The notes: generated by a model not told the origin, from the sequence alone. A stretch of DNA of 64,000 nt from Thermovirga lienii DSM 17291 (GCA_000233775.1 CP003096.1:1514501-1578500); one strand, 5' to 3'. Positions 25,113-34,452 are shown, numbered from the stretch's first letter. Translations and numbers: made by a program.

Positions 25113-25949
25113 ATGTTGGACGGAGTAGTAAAAATTGGAGGAGCAAAAGGCAATAATCACGACAATACTCTTTTGGACCTCGCTGGTAGGGTCAAAAGAG
25201 GTGAAAGATGGGTGCTATGCCATGGTGTAAGCGGGGCAATGGATGCCCTTTGCAGCGCAGCGGGATTGGAGCCCAGGTATGTAGTTAGCCCATCAGGCTA
25301 CAGAAGCCGATTCGTCACCGACAGAGAGATGGTCTTGTTTGAGAAGGCATCCTTTTCAGAGACTGCCAAAATATGCTCTTTCCTTGGAGCCATGGGGGTT
25401 CCAACTGTGCCAATCAATCCGATGAACGGCACTTTAGTCCTCGGTAAAGTAAAAGATGTAATAAGAGCTCTAGAGGGAAACCGAACCATATTACTGAGAG
25501 GCAATCGAAGCGGAAAGATAACCAGAATCGACAACGACGGGATCCATGCCATTATAGAACGAGGATTTTTGCCTGTTTTTCCTCCTCTGGCCAGGGACGA
25601 AAGCGTGCCAAGGTACATTAATATCGATGGCGACCGATTGGCCGGTAGCATAGCAGCATCATGCAATGCACGCACTTTGGTGCTTCTGACGAACACCCCT
25701 GGACTGCTCGAAAATGTAGATGATCCAGACTCACTAATAAAGGACATCTCCCTAGACGAGTGGCATGTAGCTGAAAACGCAGCGAAGGGAAACATGAAAA
25801 GGAAACTCTTGGCATGCAAGGAAGCCCTTGAAGGAGGGCTGCAGGAAGCTGTAATCGCTGACAGCAGAATTGAACTCCCAATTACCAACGCCATATCAGG
25901 AGGGGGGACTCACCTTTGGAGAGCCAAATCTACGGAAATCGCGGTCTAA
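25113..25949 (+). CDS. lysZ: LysW-aminoadipate/glutamate kinase
   Basis: Amino-acid-kinase-family enzyme (ArgB-like) that phosphorylates the side-chain carboxylate of the LysW-bound substrate. 278 residues. Features: the N-terminal VVKIGGAKGNN in place of the usual glycine loop, RYVVSPSGYRSRFVTDRE typical of LysZ, and the nucleotide-binding LLTNTPGLLEN. Near the C terminus, NMKRKLLACKEAL closes the ATP site. ATG behind AGGAGGG, 15 bases after lysY; its last 34 bases overlap lysJ. Confidence 0.94.
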   Translation: MLDGVVKIGGAKGNNHDNTLLDLAGRVKRGERWVLCHGVSGAMDALCSAAGLEPRYVVSPSGYRSRFVTDREMVLFEKASFSETAKICSFLGAMGVPTVPINPMNGTLVLGKVKDVIRALEGNRTILLRGNRSGKITRIDNDGIHAIIERGFLPVFPPLARDESVPRYINIDGDRLAGSIAASCNARTLVLLTNTPGLLENVDDPDSLIKDISLDEWHVAENAAKGNMKRKLLACKEALEGGLQEAVIADSRIELPITNAISGGGTHLWRAKSTEIAV

Positions 25950-27040
25950 CTCTGACTAGGGGAAGTGGAACAGAGATATACGACAAAGACGGCAACAGGT
26001 ACTTGGACTTTTTCATGGGACATGGTGCTGCCCTTTTCGGACATAACCATCCAGCCTTGGTGAAGGCGCTTAAGGACGCTTCCGAAAGGCCCTGGACCAT
26101 AGGAGGAGGCTTTGAAAGCGAGGAAAGGAAGAAAGCCTGCGAGGCTTTAAGCTTTTTTCTCCCGGACTACAGAATTTATTGGGCCAACAGCGGCGCTGAG
26201 GCAATAGAAAGCGCGCTGAAGATATGTGCCTTAAACAGACCCAAAAGATCTAAAGTATTGGCTCTTAGAAGAGGGTTTCACGGCAGGACCTTGGGAGCGT
26301 TGAGTTTGACCTTTAACCCCAAGTACCGCTCAAACTTTACTTCATTCTTATTCAACGTAGAACACTACGCCCCTCAAGATCTACCTCCTAAAATAGATGA
26401 AGATACTTTAGCTGTGTTCGTAGAGCCAATCCAAGGCGAGGGAGGAGTTTACCCTCTTGACGCTTCCCTTGGAGAAGCTATATCGGAACAATGCAGAAAG
26501 ACGAAAGCACTGCTCGTCGCCGATGAAATCCAAACAGGTTTTGGCAGGTGCGGGGAAATATCCATAAGCTCCACTTATGGCCTGAACCCTGACATAATAT
26601 GCCTTTCAAAGGGCGTAGCAGGCGGTCTGCCTGTGGGATTAACTCTATGGAGGAAAGAACTTTCCGACTTCGTTCCCCAAAGCCACGGCTCCACTGCCGG
26701 TGGTAACCCCTTGGTATGTTCCGTCGCCTTTGCCGCGATACAGCTTTTGAAAGAAGAAAAATATCCAAAGCAAGCATCGGAAAAGGGCGAATATTTTCGC
26801 TTCCTGTTATCGTCCATAAAAAATCCCTTGATCGAGGAAATAAGAGGCCAAGGGCTCCTTGTAGGTGTGCAGTTGAGATGCAAGGCCTCTTCAATAATAA
26901 AGGACCTGCAGAGCAAAGGTTTGCTCGCCCTTCCCGCTGGGCCTACTGTCCTGCGCTTCATGCCGCCGTTCGTGGCAGAAAAAGAGCATTTTGAAGAAGC
27001 CACATCCATCTTGGAGGAGGTGCTGGCAAACCATGCATGA
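25916..27040 (+). CDS. lysJ: LysW-lysine/ornithine aminotransferase
   Basis: PLP-dependent class III aminotransferase (ArgD/LysJ family) converting the LysW-bound semialdehyde into the amine, normally with glutamate as donor. 374 residues from a TTG at 25916 with AGGAGG 12 bases upstream inside lysZ. Motifs: YWANSGAEAIESALKI (phosphate cup), GFHGRTLGALSLT, VEPIQGEGG, LLVADEIQTGFGR, and the PLP lysine in ICLSKGVAGGLPVG. It overlaps lysK by 8 bases. Confidence 0.95.
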   Translation: MESQIYGNRGLTLTRGSGTEIYDKDGNRYLDFFMGHGAALFGHNHPALVKALKDASERPWTIGGGFESEERKKACEALSFFLPDYRIYWANSGAEAIESALKICALNRPKRSKVLALRRGFHGRTLGALSLTFNPKYRSNFTSFLFNVEHYAPQDLPPKIDEDTLAVFVEPIQGEGGVYPLDASLGEAISEQCRKTKALLVADEIQTGFGRCGEISISSTYGLNPDIICLSKGVAGGLPVGLTLWRKELSDFVPQSHGSTAGGNPLVCSVAFAAIQLLKEEKYPKQASEKGEYFRFLLSSIKNPLIEEIRGQGLLVGVQLRCKASSIIKDLQSKGLLALPAGPTVLRFMPPFVAEKEHFEEATSILEEVLANHA

Positions 27041-28094
27041 ACTGGAGAAAAAAGCAATAGAACTACTGGCAGCCATAGTAAAGATCTCTAGCATCAGCGG
27101 TCACGAAAAGGATGCTTCCAATGCCCTTTCTGCCAGCCTTCCCGCCTTTGGATGGGAAAAATCCTACGTAGACGAAATGGGCAACGTGGTTGCTCACAGG
27201 GGGGAAGGAGAAAAGGAATTGATACTATTGGGACACATAGACACCGTACCTGGGGGCCCTCCCTTTTCCATGAGTGAAGGATGTTTAATAGGAAGAGGAG
27301 CAGTAGACGCCAAAGGCCCACTATGCGCTATGGCCGTTGCGGGAGGTTCTTGCACTCTCCCCGAAGGTTGGACCATAACCTTGATAGGCGCGACAGGAGA
27401 AGAAGAAGACTCTCGAGGCGCTAAATTCCGGCTAAATCTTCACTCTCCACAAGGGTGCATAATTGGAGAACCAACGGGAACCTGTGGGATAGCCACCTCC
27501 TACAGAGGAAGAATCCTCACCAGGATATGCTCAAGGGATGAAGGGGCTCACCGCTCTTGGAGTTCGGGCCCCATGACCAAGGTGATCCTTACCGTAGCAA
27601 AAATAATCGAAACCCTCTCTCCTAAAACCCAGAATCAAGACAGAGAATCTATTGCCAACATTTCAAGCAGCGTGACCTACATGAAGGGCGAGGAAAGTCA
27701 CGGAAGGACCGCTGAAGTTCTTCTGGATGTAAGGGTTCCGCCATGTAAACTCCTGGATGACGTAGCCAGGCAAATAGAATCCATCTGTTCTTACTTCGAT
27801 GTAGACTTTTCTTTCGTCGATATGGCTAGACCTCACCAAGTGGACAAAAACGACCCCATGGTGGTCGCACTCAGAAGGGCAATAAGGATCAACGGCTACA
27901 AACCTAGGCTCCTTGCAAAAAGCGGAACCAGTGATTTCAACACTGTGGCTCCATGGGGTTGCCCCATGGCCGTTTACGGCCCCGGGGATAGTTTATTGGA
28001 ACACACAGAAGGAGAAAAAATAGATTTAAAAGAATATATTACAGCTATCAACATACTCAAAGATGGAATCCATTCATTCTTGGAGATGAAATAA
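27033..28094 (+). CDS. lysK: LysW-lysine/ornithine hydrolase
   Basis: M20-family zinc peptidase that frees lysine or ornithine from LysW. 353 residues from an ATG at 27033 (GGAGGAGG upstream). M20 motifs: LLGHIDTVPG with the first metal His/Asp, GRGAVDAKGPLCAM, the catalytic Glu pair in GATGEEEDSRGA, and IGEPTG. The C terminus has YGPGDSLLEHTEGEKID with the last metal His. It completes the gene set from carrier to release. The next gene is a LysE-type exporter, now broken. Confidence 0.94.
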   Translation: MHELEKKAIELLAAIVKISSISGHEKDASNALSASLPAFGWEKSYVDEMGNVVAHRGEGEKELILLGHIDTVPGGPPFSMSEGCLIGRGAVDAKGPLCAMAVAGGSCTLPEGWTITLIGATGEEEDSRGAKFRLNLHSPQGCIIGEPTGTCGIATSYRGRILTRICSRDEGAHRSWSSGPMTKVILTVAKIIETLSPKTQNQDRESIANISSSVTYMKGEESHGRTAEVLLDVRVPPCKLLDDVARQIESICSYFDVDFSFVDMARPHQVDKNDPMVVALRRAIRINGYKPRLLAKSGTSDFNTVAPWGCPMAVYGPGDSLLEHTEGEKIDLKEYITAINILKDGIHSFLEMK

Positions 28095-28480
28095 AACGCG
28101 ACCACAACATTTTGAACGTGACAAAATGTATATACTATGATCTAATAATGCATAATAGCACTTAAATGTCAGAAACTGGATGGTTGTGACATGGATAAGA
28201 TTTTAGCCTTCGTGACATACGTTATAATAGTGTCCTTCACACCTGGCCCCAACAATCTGCTTGCCATGTCGTTTGCGGCAACTTTAGGATTTAAAGCGGC
28301 TACCAGGTACATGTTGGGGGTTTTCGTAGGTTTTTCGACCATCTTTTTATGCGCCTCATATTTGAATATTTTCTTGGAAAGGACCTTGCCTTTGGTATCT
28401 CCGTTTTTAAAGGTGCTAGGTGCTGGTTACGTCCTCTTTTTGGCTTACAAGATAATGACAGCAAACATGAATGAAGCAAC

Positions 28481-29877
28481 GGTCAAGTCCTATATTTTGT
28501 GTAAATTTGTTTTGGTCTCTGGTAATGGTCTTATGCATTTTTCTTATTTTTTGTTAAAGGCAATAGATTTTAGGGCTTGATCTAGATTGCTGTTGTGAAA
28601 GATATTCATAGTACTCATCCATATCAAGGTACTTCCTTCCACCAGCCCACTTGTTGTCTATCTCAAGAAGAACTGCGCCAAGCAACCTTACTGCCGATTC
28701 CCTGCTTGGAAATATCCGTATAACCCTCTCCCTACGCCTTATCTCCTCATTCAATCTCTCCACACTGTTGGTCGTCCTCAGACGCTTACGATACTTCTCC
28801 GGCAAAGACAATATCGCCACAGCATCGTCAAATCCCTCTTCCAAAATCCTCATCGCCTTAGGAGCTTTTTCTTCGTATTCCTCTAAAACCCTCATCAACA
28901 ACATCCTGGCTGTCCCCATATCCGGAGCATGCAAAATAGCCTGTATCCGAGTCTTGAGCTCCCCCTGAAGACCCTTAGGTGAAGCAGATAGTATGTTCCG
29001 TATAAAATGAGTTTGACACCTCTGCCAGCTTGACCCCTGAAAATTTCTCCTCAAAGCCTTTACTAATCCCTTGTGGTCGTCAGATACCACTAAATCCACA
29101 CCTCTTAAACCTCTATCTTTCAACCAACCGAAAAAATCCCCCCAGCTCTCCTCTGATTCGCTATCTCCTACCACAAACCCCAAAACTTCTCGTATACCTT
29201 CTCTGTTCACACCCACACATATAAGCATGCTCCTATGTAAGACCCTGTTTTCTTCCCTCACCCTTATAACCAATGCATCTACAATCAGAAAGGGATACTC
29301 CTTATCCTTCAAAGACCTATCTCTCCACGCTTCTATAACTGGATCCAGCCTCCTGCATAATTCCGACACCAATGACTTGGATATCCTTACTCCACATAAC
29401 TCCTCGGTTATCTCAGATACCTTACGGGTTGATACCCCATTTACTACCATCTCCATCAAAGCCAAAATAAAGGCCTGTTCGCTCCTCTGATATCTGCTGA
29501 AAAGCTCCGTAGAAAACTTGCCATTACGAAGCCTGGGCACCCTCAAAACAAGGCTCCCTACTCTCGTCGTAAGCCTGTGCGGGTATGTTCCGTTGCGATA
29601 CCCTCGTCTTTCCTCTGTCCGCTCGTAAGCCTCTGCTCTCAATTGTTCCGTTGCCTGGGCTTGAAGAACTTGATTCAATACCGACTCCAATAACTTAGAT
29701 ACTCCAGAATCCTTACTGTCCGACAAAAATAACTGATGCAGTAATTCTGAGTCGATGGTAATATTGTACTGAGCCATTGCAAGGTCACCTCCGGTTTGGG
29801 TTTGTTTTTCCGCTTACCATTTTAAACCAGAGACCTTGCCTTGGCTCTTAATTTTACACAATTATATGGACGTAACT
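28481..29877 (-). mobile_element. IS256-family insertion sequence, copy 1
   Basis: About 1397 bp, identical as far as I compared with copy 2 at 62076-63472. The ends are imperfect inverted repeats sharing GTCC-N6-TTGTGTAAA (left end at 28486; the right end reads the same on the minus strand). The target duplication is tgaagcaac (28472-28480 and 29880-29888), with two extra bases (29878-29879) at the right junction. It carries one transposase gene and lies inside the LysE-type exporter gene. Confidence 0.93.
28554..29777 (-). CDS. IS256-family transposase, copy 1
   Basis: 407 residues. DDE transposase of the Mutator/IS256 superfamily: PFLIVDALVIRVREEN carries the first Asp, DLVVSDDHKGLVKAL the second, and the family signature with the C-terminal Glu is NSVERLNEEIRRRERVIRIF. 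CQTHFIRN is the usual C/H motif. The N terminus (about 1-80) is the DNA-binding part with LRAEAYERTEERRGYRNG. ATG behind GGAGGTGACC. Same residues as the copy at 62149-63372, so both copies are probably recent and active. Confidence 0.97.
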   Translation of the reverse strand: MAQYNITIDSELLHQLFLSDSKDSGVSKLLESVLNQVLQAQATEQLRAEAYERTEERRGYRNGTYPHRLTTRVGSLVLRVPRLRNGKFSTELFSRYQRSEQAFILALMEMVVNGVSTRKVSEITEELCGVRISKSLVSELCRRLDPVIEAWRDRSLKDKEYPFLIVDALVIRVREENRVLHRSMLICVGVNREGIREVLGFVVGDSESEESWGDFFGWLKDRGLRGVDLVVSDDHKGLVKALRRNFQGSSWQRCQTHFIRNILSASPKGLQGELKTRIQAILHAPDMGTARMLLMRVLEEYEEKAPKAMRILEEGFDDAVAILSLPEKYRKRLRTTNSVERLNEEIRRRERVIRIFPSRESAVRLLGAVLLEIDNKWAGGRKYLDMDEYYEYLSQQQSRSSPKIYCL

Positions 29878-30187
29878 TGTGAAGCAACCCCCTCTTTAGA
29901 GAAGCTTTGCTCCTTCTATGCCGGAGCGACCATGCAGTTCTTAAATGTAAAGGGCATACTTTATGCCCTTACGGTGACATCTTCCTTCATCATTCCTTAC
30001 TCGAAATCTTTACCCTTTATAACGGCTTCTGCTCTAGCTCTGGCGTTCGTGGCAGTCGCAGCCAACGCCCTGTGGGCTTTGGGGGGAACAGTTTTTCAAA
30101 AATTCCTCTCTAGACATCAAAGGATCTTCAAGGCAACCATGGGGGTGTTGCTGCTTTACGTAGCTTTTGCAATGGTCGGGTTAATAT

Positions 30188-30220
30188 GAAAGTGGCAAGG
30201 CGTCAAGCCTTGCCACTTTC
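30188..30220. terminator. Bidirectional terminator after the LysE-type gene
   Basis: 14-bp perfect stem, 30188-30201 with 30207-30220 (GAAAGTGGCAAGGC), 5-base loop. It starts at the exporter stop codon and ends 10 bases before the stop of the convergent aminotransferase gene. Confidence 0.75.
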
Positions 30221-30229
30221 ATGCATTTT

Positions 30230-31426
30230 TTACCCCAAAAGCTCCTTCATTTTAGACAGGCCTTCCCTTATATCTTCTACGCTTATTCCAGAGTAAGCAA
30301 GCCTTATGTAATACTGCTTCTCGTCCGGCAGAGGGGAGCCAAAGTGGTTTCTTGTCGTGAAGGATACTCCTGTTTCGTCCAAAATCTTTTTGCGGAACTC
30401 TTCAACCGTCTTCATCCCCAGGTTGTCCATTGCCTCAGTTACATTGGCGAAAAGATAGAAAGTGCTGTTGGGCCTGCTGACCCTTACACCCTTCATACTA
30501 TTTAAAAGATCCACAGCTACGTCCCGTCTTTCCCTCAAGGTCTCCATCATAGAGTAAAATTCGTCCATGGGTCCCTTGAGGGCAGCCACTCCAGCCCACT
30601 GGACAAAATGAGCAGTACAAGACTCATCGTTGACATTGAACCTCGATATATGGCTTATAAGATCCTCTGGACCTATGGCTGCCCCTAGTCTCCAACCGGT
30701 CATGGCAAACTTCTTGGAGAAAGTGTAAAGGATAATGGTACGTTCGAACATGCCTGGGATACTTGCAATGCTCTTGCCCTCTCCGCTATAGAGAATATCG
30801 AAGTATGCCTCATCGCTCAACACCAGCAAGTCGTGCTTCAAGCAGAGCTCAGCCAGACGCTGCATTTCCGCTTCATCAGAGGAAGCGCTAGTGGGATTGT
30901 GATAGTTGTTGTAAATCAAGAGTTTCGTCTTGGGGGTTATCTGTTTTTCGATCGCCTCAAAATCCAGCGCAAAACCGTCCTCCACCTCAATAAAGCCATA
31001 AGGCTTGGGGACACCACCGTGGAAGCGTATCATGGACTCGTAAATGGGAAAACCTGGATTGGGATAAAGCACTTCATCTCCAGGGTTCATAAAAGCCATT
31101 ATGAACTTGCCTATCACAGGTTTGCCTCCAGGCTGAACGCTGACGTTTGCGGCACCCAAATTCAACCCCCTGGCTTTACCTACGTCTTCTGCCAAAGCTT
31201 CTCTCAGTGGGGCTATACCAGGAGTGGGACAATACCCTGTTTTGCCATCCTCCAACGCCTTTAAAGCCGCCTCCCTTATGTGCCTAGGCGTAGGAATGTT
31301 GAGGTCCCCAAGATGAAAAGGGTAAACCTTGATACCCTTCGAAGCCATTTCCGCGGCTTCGGCGCCAACTGCAAAAGCTGTTTCTGTCCCTAGCTTGGAC
31401 ATCCTATCAGCCAGATACCTAGACAT
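30230..31426 (-). CDS. Class I/II (fold-type I) PLP aminotransferase
   Basis: 398 residues. Signatures: YCPTPGIAPLREALAEDV, NVSVQPGGKPVIGKFIM, the NYHNPTSA turn, VLSDEAYFDILYSGEG, and the Schiff-base lysine in YTFSKKFAMTGWRLGAAIG. This fits the AspC-like class Ib group, whose members act on aspartate, alanine or aromatic amino acids; the exact substrate cannot be read from sequence. Its ATG lies 3 bases after the end of the transketolase C-half gene, behind AGAGGTGG, so the three genes form one unit. Confidence 0.92.
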   Translation of the reverse strand: MSRYLADRMSKLGTETAFAVGAEAAEMASKGIKVYPFHLGDLNIPTPRHIREAALKALEDGKTGYCPTPGIAPLREALAEDVGKARGLNLGAANVSVQPGGKPVIGKFIMAFMNPGDEVLYPNPGFPIYESMIRFHGGVPKPYGFIEVEDGFALDFEAIEKQITPKTKLLIYNNYHNPTSASSDEAEMQRLAELCLKHDLLVLSDEAYFDILYSGEGKSIASIPGMFERTIILYTFSKKFAMTGWRLGAAIGPEDLISHISRFNVNDESCTAHFVQWAGVAALKGPMDEFYSMMETLRERRDVAVDLLNSMKGVRVSRPNSTFYLFANVTEAMDNLGMKTVEEFRKKILDETGVSFTTRNHFGSPLPDEKQYYIRLAYSGISVEDIREGLSKMKELLG

Positions 31427-31429
31427 GCT

Positions 31430-32410
31430 TTATCCACCTCTTTTTATTTTTATAACTTCTTTTGCAGCCTGAACTATATTTTCGGCCTTCAAACCATAAG
31501 CCTTCATCAAAACATCTGGATCTCCCGACTGTCCAAAAGTATCTTGAACACCCACAAAGCGCATGGGCACGGGCACGTTTTGAGAGAGCACCTCAGCTAC
31601 TGCACTACCGAATCCACCCATGACTTGGTGTTCCTCCGCCGTCACCACCGCTTTGGTCTTTTGTGCAGCCTTTATCAACGTTTCTTTATCGATGGGCTTA
31701 ACTGTGTGGCAGTTTATAACCTGAGCCGAGATGCCCTCCTGGGCCAGTAATTCCGCCGCAATGAGCGCCTCGTAAACCATTACTCCACAGGCTACAACTG
31801 TAACGTCCTCGCCTTCCCTGTATATCTCAGCTTTACCTACCTGGAAGGGGGTCTCGGGAGTGGTTATTACAGGCACTTTCTCTCTTCCGAACCTTATCAC
31901 TACCGGTCCTTCTATTTGGGCAGCAGCTATGGTTGCTTTCACTGTCTCATGATAGTCGCAGGGAACTATCACAGTAACGCCTGGAATAACCCTCGTGATG
32001 GCTATATCCTCCAAAGCCTGATGAGTTGCTCCGTCTGCTCCTACAGAGATCCCTCCATGTCCCGAACCCACTTTGACGTTCAAATTGCCGTAGGCAACCG
32101 TAGTTCTGAGCTGGTCCCATGCCCTGCCAGTACAGACAACACCATAAGTGCTTACAAAGGGTATTTTACCGGCAAGGGACAGTCCCGCTGCAAGACACAT
32201 CATGTCCTGTTCCGCTATTCCAGTCTGTATGAACCTATCAGGATATGCATCCCTAAACAGATCCACCCGCAGGGAGGAGCTCAAGTCCGCCCCCAACACC
32301 ACCACGCGCTCATCCATCTCTCCTAATTTGAGCAGCCCATCACCATATCCAAACCTAGTGGGGATCTGATCCACGTTTTCATATATGTTTTCAGCAAGTT
32401 TCATAGTCAT
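31430..32410 (-). CDS. Transketolase, C-terminal half (separate subunit)
   Basis: Pyrimidine-binding and C-terminal domains of transketolase, 326 residues, from an ATG at 32410 that overlaps the stop of the N-half gene (TAATG). Visible are the catalytic Glu segment FIQTGIAEQDMMCLAAGLSL, GGISVGADGATHQALEDIAI and VTAEEHQVMGGFGSAVAEVL. With the N-half it transfers two-carbon units between sugar phosphates. Split transketolases are common in archaea and many anaerobes. The similarity to DXP synthase and pyruvate dehydrogenase beta is only at family level. Confidence 0.94.
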   Translation of the reverse strand: MTMKLAENIYENVDQIPTRFGYGDGLLKLGEMDERVVVLGADLSSSLRVDLFRDAYPDRFIQTGIAEQDMMCLAAGLSLAGKIPFVSTYGVVCTGRAWDQLRTTVAYGNLNVKVGSGHGGISVGADGATHQALEDIAITRVIPGVTVIVPCDYHETVKATIAAAQIEGPVVIRFGREKVPVITTPETPFQVGKAEIYREGEDVTVVACGVMVYEALIAAELLAQEGISAQVINCHTVKPIDKETLIKAAQKTKAVVTAEEHQVMGGFGSAVAEVLSQNVPVPMRFVGVQDTFGQSGDPDVLMKAYGLKAENIVQAAKEVIKIKRGG

Positions 32411-33240
32411 TAGCAACACCCCCCGCAGAGCTCTTCCAACGCCAAGGCTGCCTGCTCTCTGTTAGGTGCCTTACCGTGCCATGCCGCGTTGTCCTCCATG
32501 AAGGACACACCTTTACCCTTAATGGTATGGGCTATTATCACAGTAGGCTTGAAATGAGTGTGTTTGAACCGCCTAAAGGCCGCAACTACCTCTTCTATAT
32601 TGTGGCCGTCAACTTCCAGGACGTTCCAGCCAAAGGCTTTCCACTTATCCACAAGGGGTTCCATGTTCTTGACTTCACACGTCCAACCGTCGATCTGAAG
32701 GCAGTTATGGTCCACTATTCCACACAGGTTATCGAGCTTGTAGTGTGATGCCGTCATCGCTGCCTCCCAAATCTGTCCTTCGTTGAGCTCCCCATCTCCC
32801 ATCAAGCAATACACATCGTTTCTTTTTCCATCCATCTTGAATCCCAAGGCTATCCCAGCCGCTATGGACAATCCTTGACCAAGACTTCCTGTGGATGCTT
32901 CCAAACCAGGAAGTTTCTTCCTGTCAGGGTGTCCTTGAAGCCTTGATCCGAACTTCCTCAAGGTGAGCAGTTCTTCCTTTGGGAAGTAACCAGCTTCGGC
33001 CAGGGCGGCGTAGACCACTGGACATGCATGGCCTTTCGAAAGAATTAACCTGTCCCTATCTGGCCACTGGGGGTTTTGAGGATCGTGCCTCATTACCTCG
33101 AAATACAATGCAGTAACTATCTCTACAGCCGACAAAGAACCTCCTGGATGCCCAGACCCCGCAGCTTCAAGCATTTTTATGATATCGCAGCGAATAGTTC
33201 GAGCGAGCTCTTGAAGCCGCTTTCTCTTACTCTCTTCCAT
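32410..33240 (-). CDS. Transketolase, N-terminal half (separate subunit)
   Basis: Thiamine-diphosphate-binding half, 276 residues. It has SGHPGGSLSAVEIVTALYFEVM, ILSKGHACPVVYAALAEAG, the ThDP motif GDGELNEGQIWEAAM...DNLCGIVDHN (GDG to N), and KGKGVSFMEDNAAWHGKAPN. ATG behind AAGGGAGG. First gene of a unit with the C-half and an aminotransferase. Together the halves match a whole transketolase. Confidence 0.94.
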   Translation of the reverse strand: MEESKRKRLQELARTIRCDIIKMLEAAGSGHPGGSLSAVEIVTALYFEVMRHDPQNPQWPDRDRLILSKGHACPVVYAALAEAGYFPKEELLTLRKFGSRLQGHPDRKKLPGLEASTGSLGQGLSIAAGIALGFKMDGKRNDVYCLMGDGELNEGQIWEAAMTASHYKLDNLCGIVDHNCLQIDGWTCEVKNMEPLVDKWKAFGWNVLEVDGHNIEEVVAAFRRFKHTHFKPTVIIAHTIKGKGVSFMEDNAAWHGKAPNREQAALALEELCGGCC

Positions 33241-33330
33241 TGTTTGACCTCCCTTATAGATATTTGTTTTATTCTTTCAAACCCATAAACTCACCAAAAC
33301 CAAGTAACACATTTTATCCAACACGGCAAA

Positions 33331-34452
33331 TTATCCAAGCCACATAAGAAGCAGGCCACCTGCCAAGACTGAACCAATCTGGCCTGCCACATTGGCGCCC
33401 ACCGCGTGCATCAATACGAAATTTGAAGGATCCTCCTCTTTCGCCAACTTCTGAATAACCCTAGCCGACATGGGAAAAGCAGAAATCCCTGCCGCTCCCA
33501 CCATGGGATTGATCTTGTTCTTCAAGAACAAATTGACGAACTTTGCGAAAAGCACTCCTGATGCTGTATCTAACACGAAAGCCACCAGGCCCAAGCCAAT
33601 TATAACCAAAGTTTCCTTTCTAACGAAAAGGTCGCCCGTCATAGTTGCAGCGATGGAAAAACCAAGAAGGAGTGTAACTAGGTTGGCCAGCTCGTTCTGA
33701 GCTGCTTTTGCCAATCTTTCGAGCACTCCACATTCTTTTATCAAGTTGCCGAACATGAGAAACCCTATCAAGGAAACCGAAGCCGGAGCGACGATTCCAG
33801 CTATTATGGTAACGACTATGGGAAAAAGAACTCTCGTGCGATAAGAAATCTCCTTGTGGCAGTACTTCATTTTGATTTTTCTCTCGGCCCTTGTCGTCAA
33901 GGCCTTTATGACCGGAGGCTGTATCAGGGGGACTATGGCCATGTAGGTATAGGCCGCCACAGAGATGGGGCCGAGCAAATGAGAAGCAAACCTGTTGGCC
34001 ACATAGATTGACGTAGGACCATCTGCAGCTCCTATTATGCCTATGGAAGCCGCCTCCTTGAAGTCGAAACCCAAAAGCAAGGCTATGCCTAGAGTGAGGA
34101 AAATACCTGCCTGGGCTGCCAGGCCAAACAAAAACATTACCGGTGAAGCTAAAAGGGGTGTAAAGTCTATCATTGCCCCTACTGCTATGAATATCAAAAG
34201 AGGGAACATTTCCGTAGCTATCCCCCAATTGAACAAAAGACTTATTGCCCCCTCATGAGGAATTCCATCAACCAATTGTGTTATGGCAGACGATAATGGA
34301 AGGTTTACCAGTATGGTTCCAAAACCCATAGGCAAAAGCAGGTTGGGTTCATACTCTTTCTTCACGGCGAACCACATCAGCAAGAAACCTACGCCTATCA
34401 TTACAAGCTGCTTCCAAGTAAAACCTGCAGCCATCACAGAAAACCAGTCCAC
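33331..34452 (-). CDS. Sodium-translocating decarboxylase, beta subunit (OadB/GcdB/MmdB family)
   Basis: The membrane subunit that couples biotin-dependent decarboxylation (oxaloacetate, methylmalonyl-CoA or glutaconyl-CoA) to Na+ export. 373 residues from a GTG at 34452 behind TTAGGAGGG. Many membrane helices and family motifs, such as PLLIFIAVGAMIDFTPLLA, the conserved DGPTSIY stretch in GIIGAADGPTSIYVANRF, and GISAFPMSARVIQKL. No alpha, gamma or biotin-carrier gene is next to it, so its partners lie elsewhere or it works alone. Confidence 0.94.
   Translation of the reverse strand: MDWFSVMAAGFTWKQLVMIGVGFLLMWFAVKKEYEPNLLLPMGFGTILVNLPLSSAITQLVDGIPHEGAISLLFNWGIATEMFPLLIFIAVGAMIDFTPLLASPVMFLFGLAAQAGIFLTLGIALLLGFDFKEAASIGIIGAADGPTSIYVANRFASHLLGPISVAAYTYMAIVPLIQPPVIKALTTRAERKIKMKYCHKEISYRTRVLFPIVVTIIAGIVAPASVSLIGFLMFGNLIKECGVLERLAKAAQNELANLVTLLLGFSIAATMTGDLFVRKETLVIIGLGLVAFVLDTASGVLFAKFVNLFLKNKINPMVGAAGISAFPMSARVIQKLAKEEDPSNFVLMHAVGANVAGQIGSVLAGGLLLMWLG

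Larger units (their letters stand above)
28191..30189 (+). pseudogene. LysE/RhtB-family exporter gene split by an IS256-family element
   Basis: The N-terminal part is 28191-28480 (SFTPGPNNLLAM, the family signature, then two membrane helices). The remainder is 29889-30189 (PSLEKLCSFYAGATMQFLN and further membrane helices). Removing the element and one 8-base target copy (gaagcaac, 28473-28480 and 29881-29888) joins 290 and 301 bases into an exact 197-codon frame reading MNEATPSLEK across the junction. That protein would have 196 residues, normal for LysE exporters of lysine, arginine or threonine. Position after lysK suggests lysine/arginine efflux. The current first half reads on into the element and stops at 28580. 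Confidence 0.93.

Noticed and set aside
28651-29490. Long plus-strand frames inside the IS256 copies (also 62246-63085)
   Set aside because: They are antisense to the transposase, show low-complexity Ser/Pro/Leu translation and repeat identically in both copies; shadows of the transposase gene.
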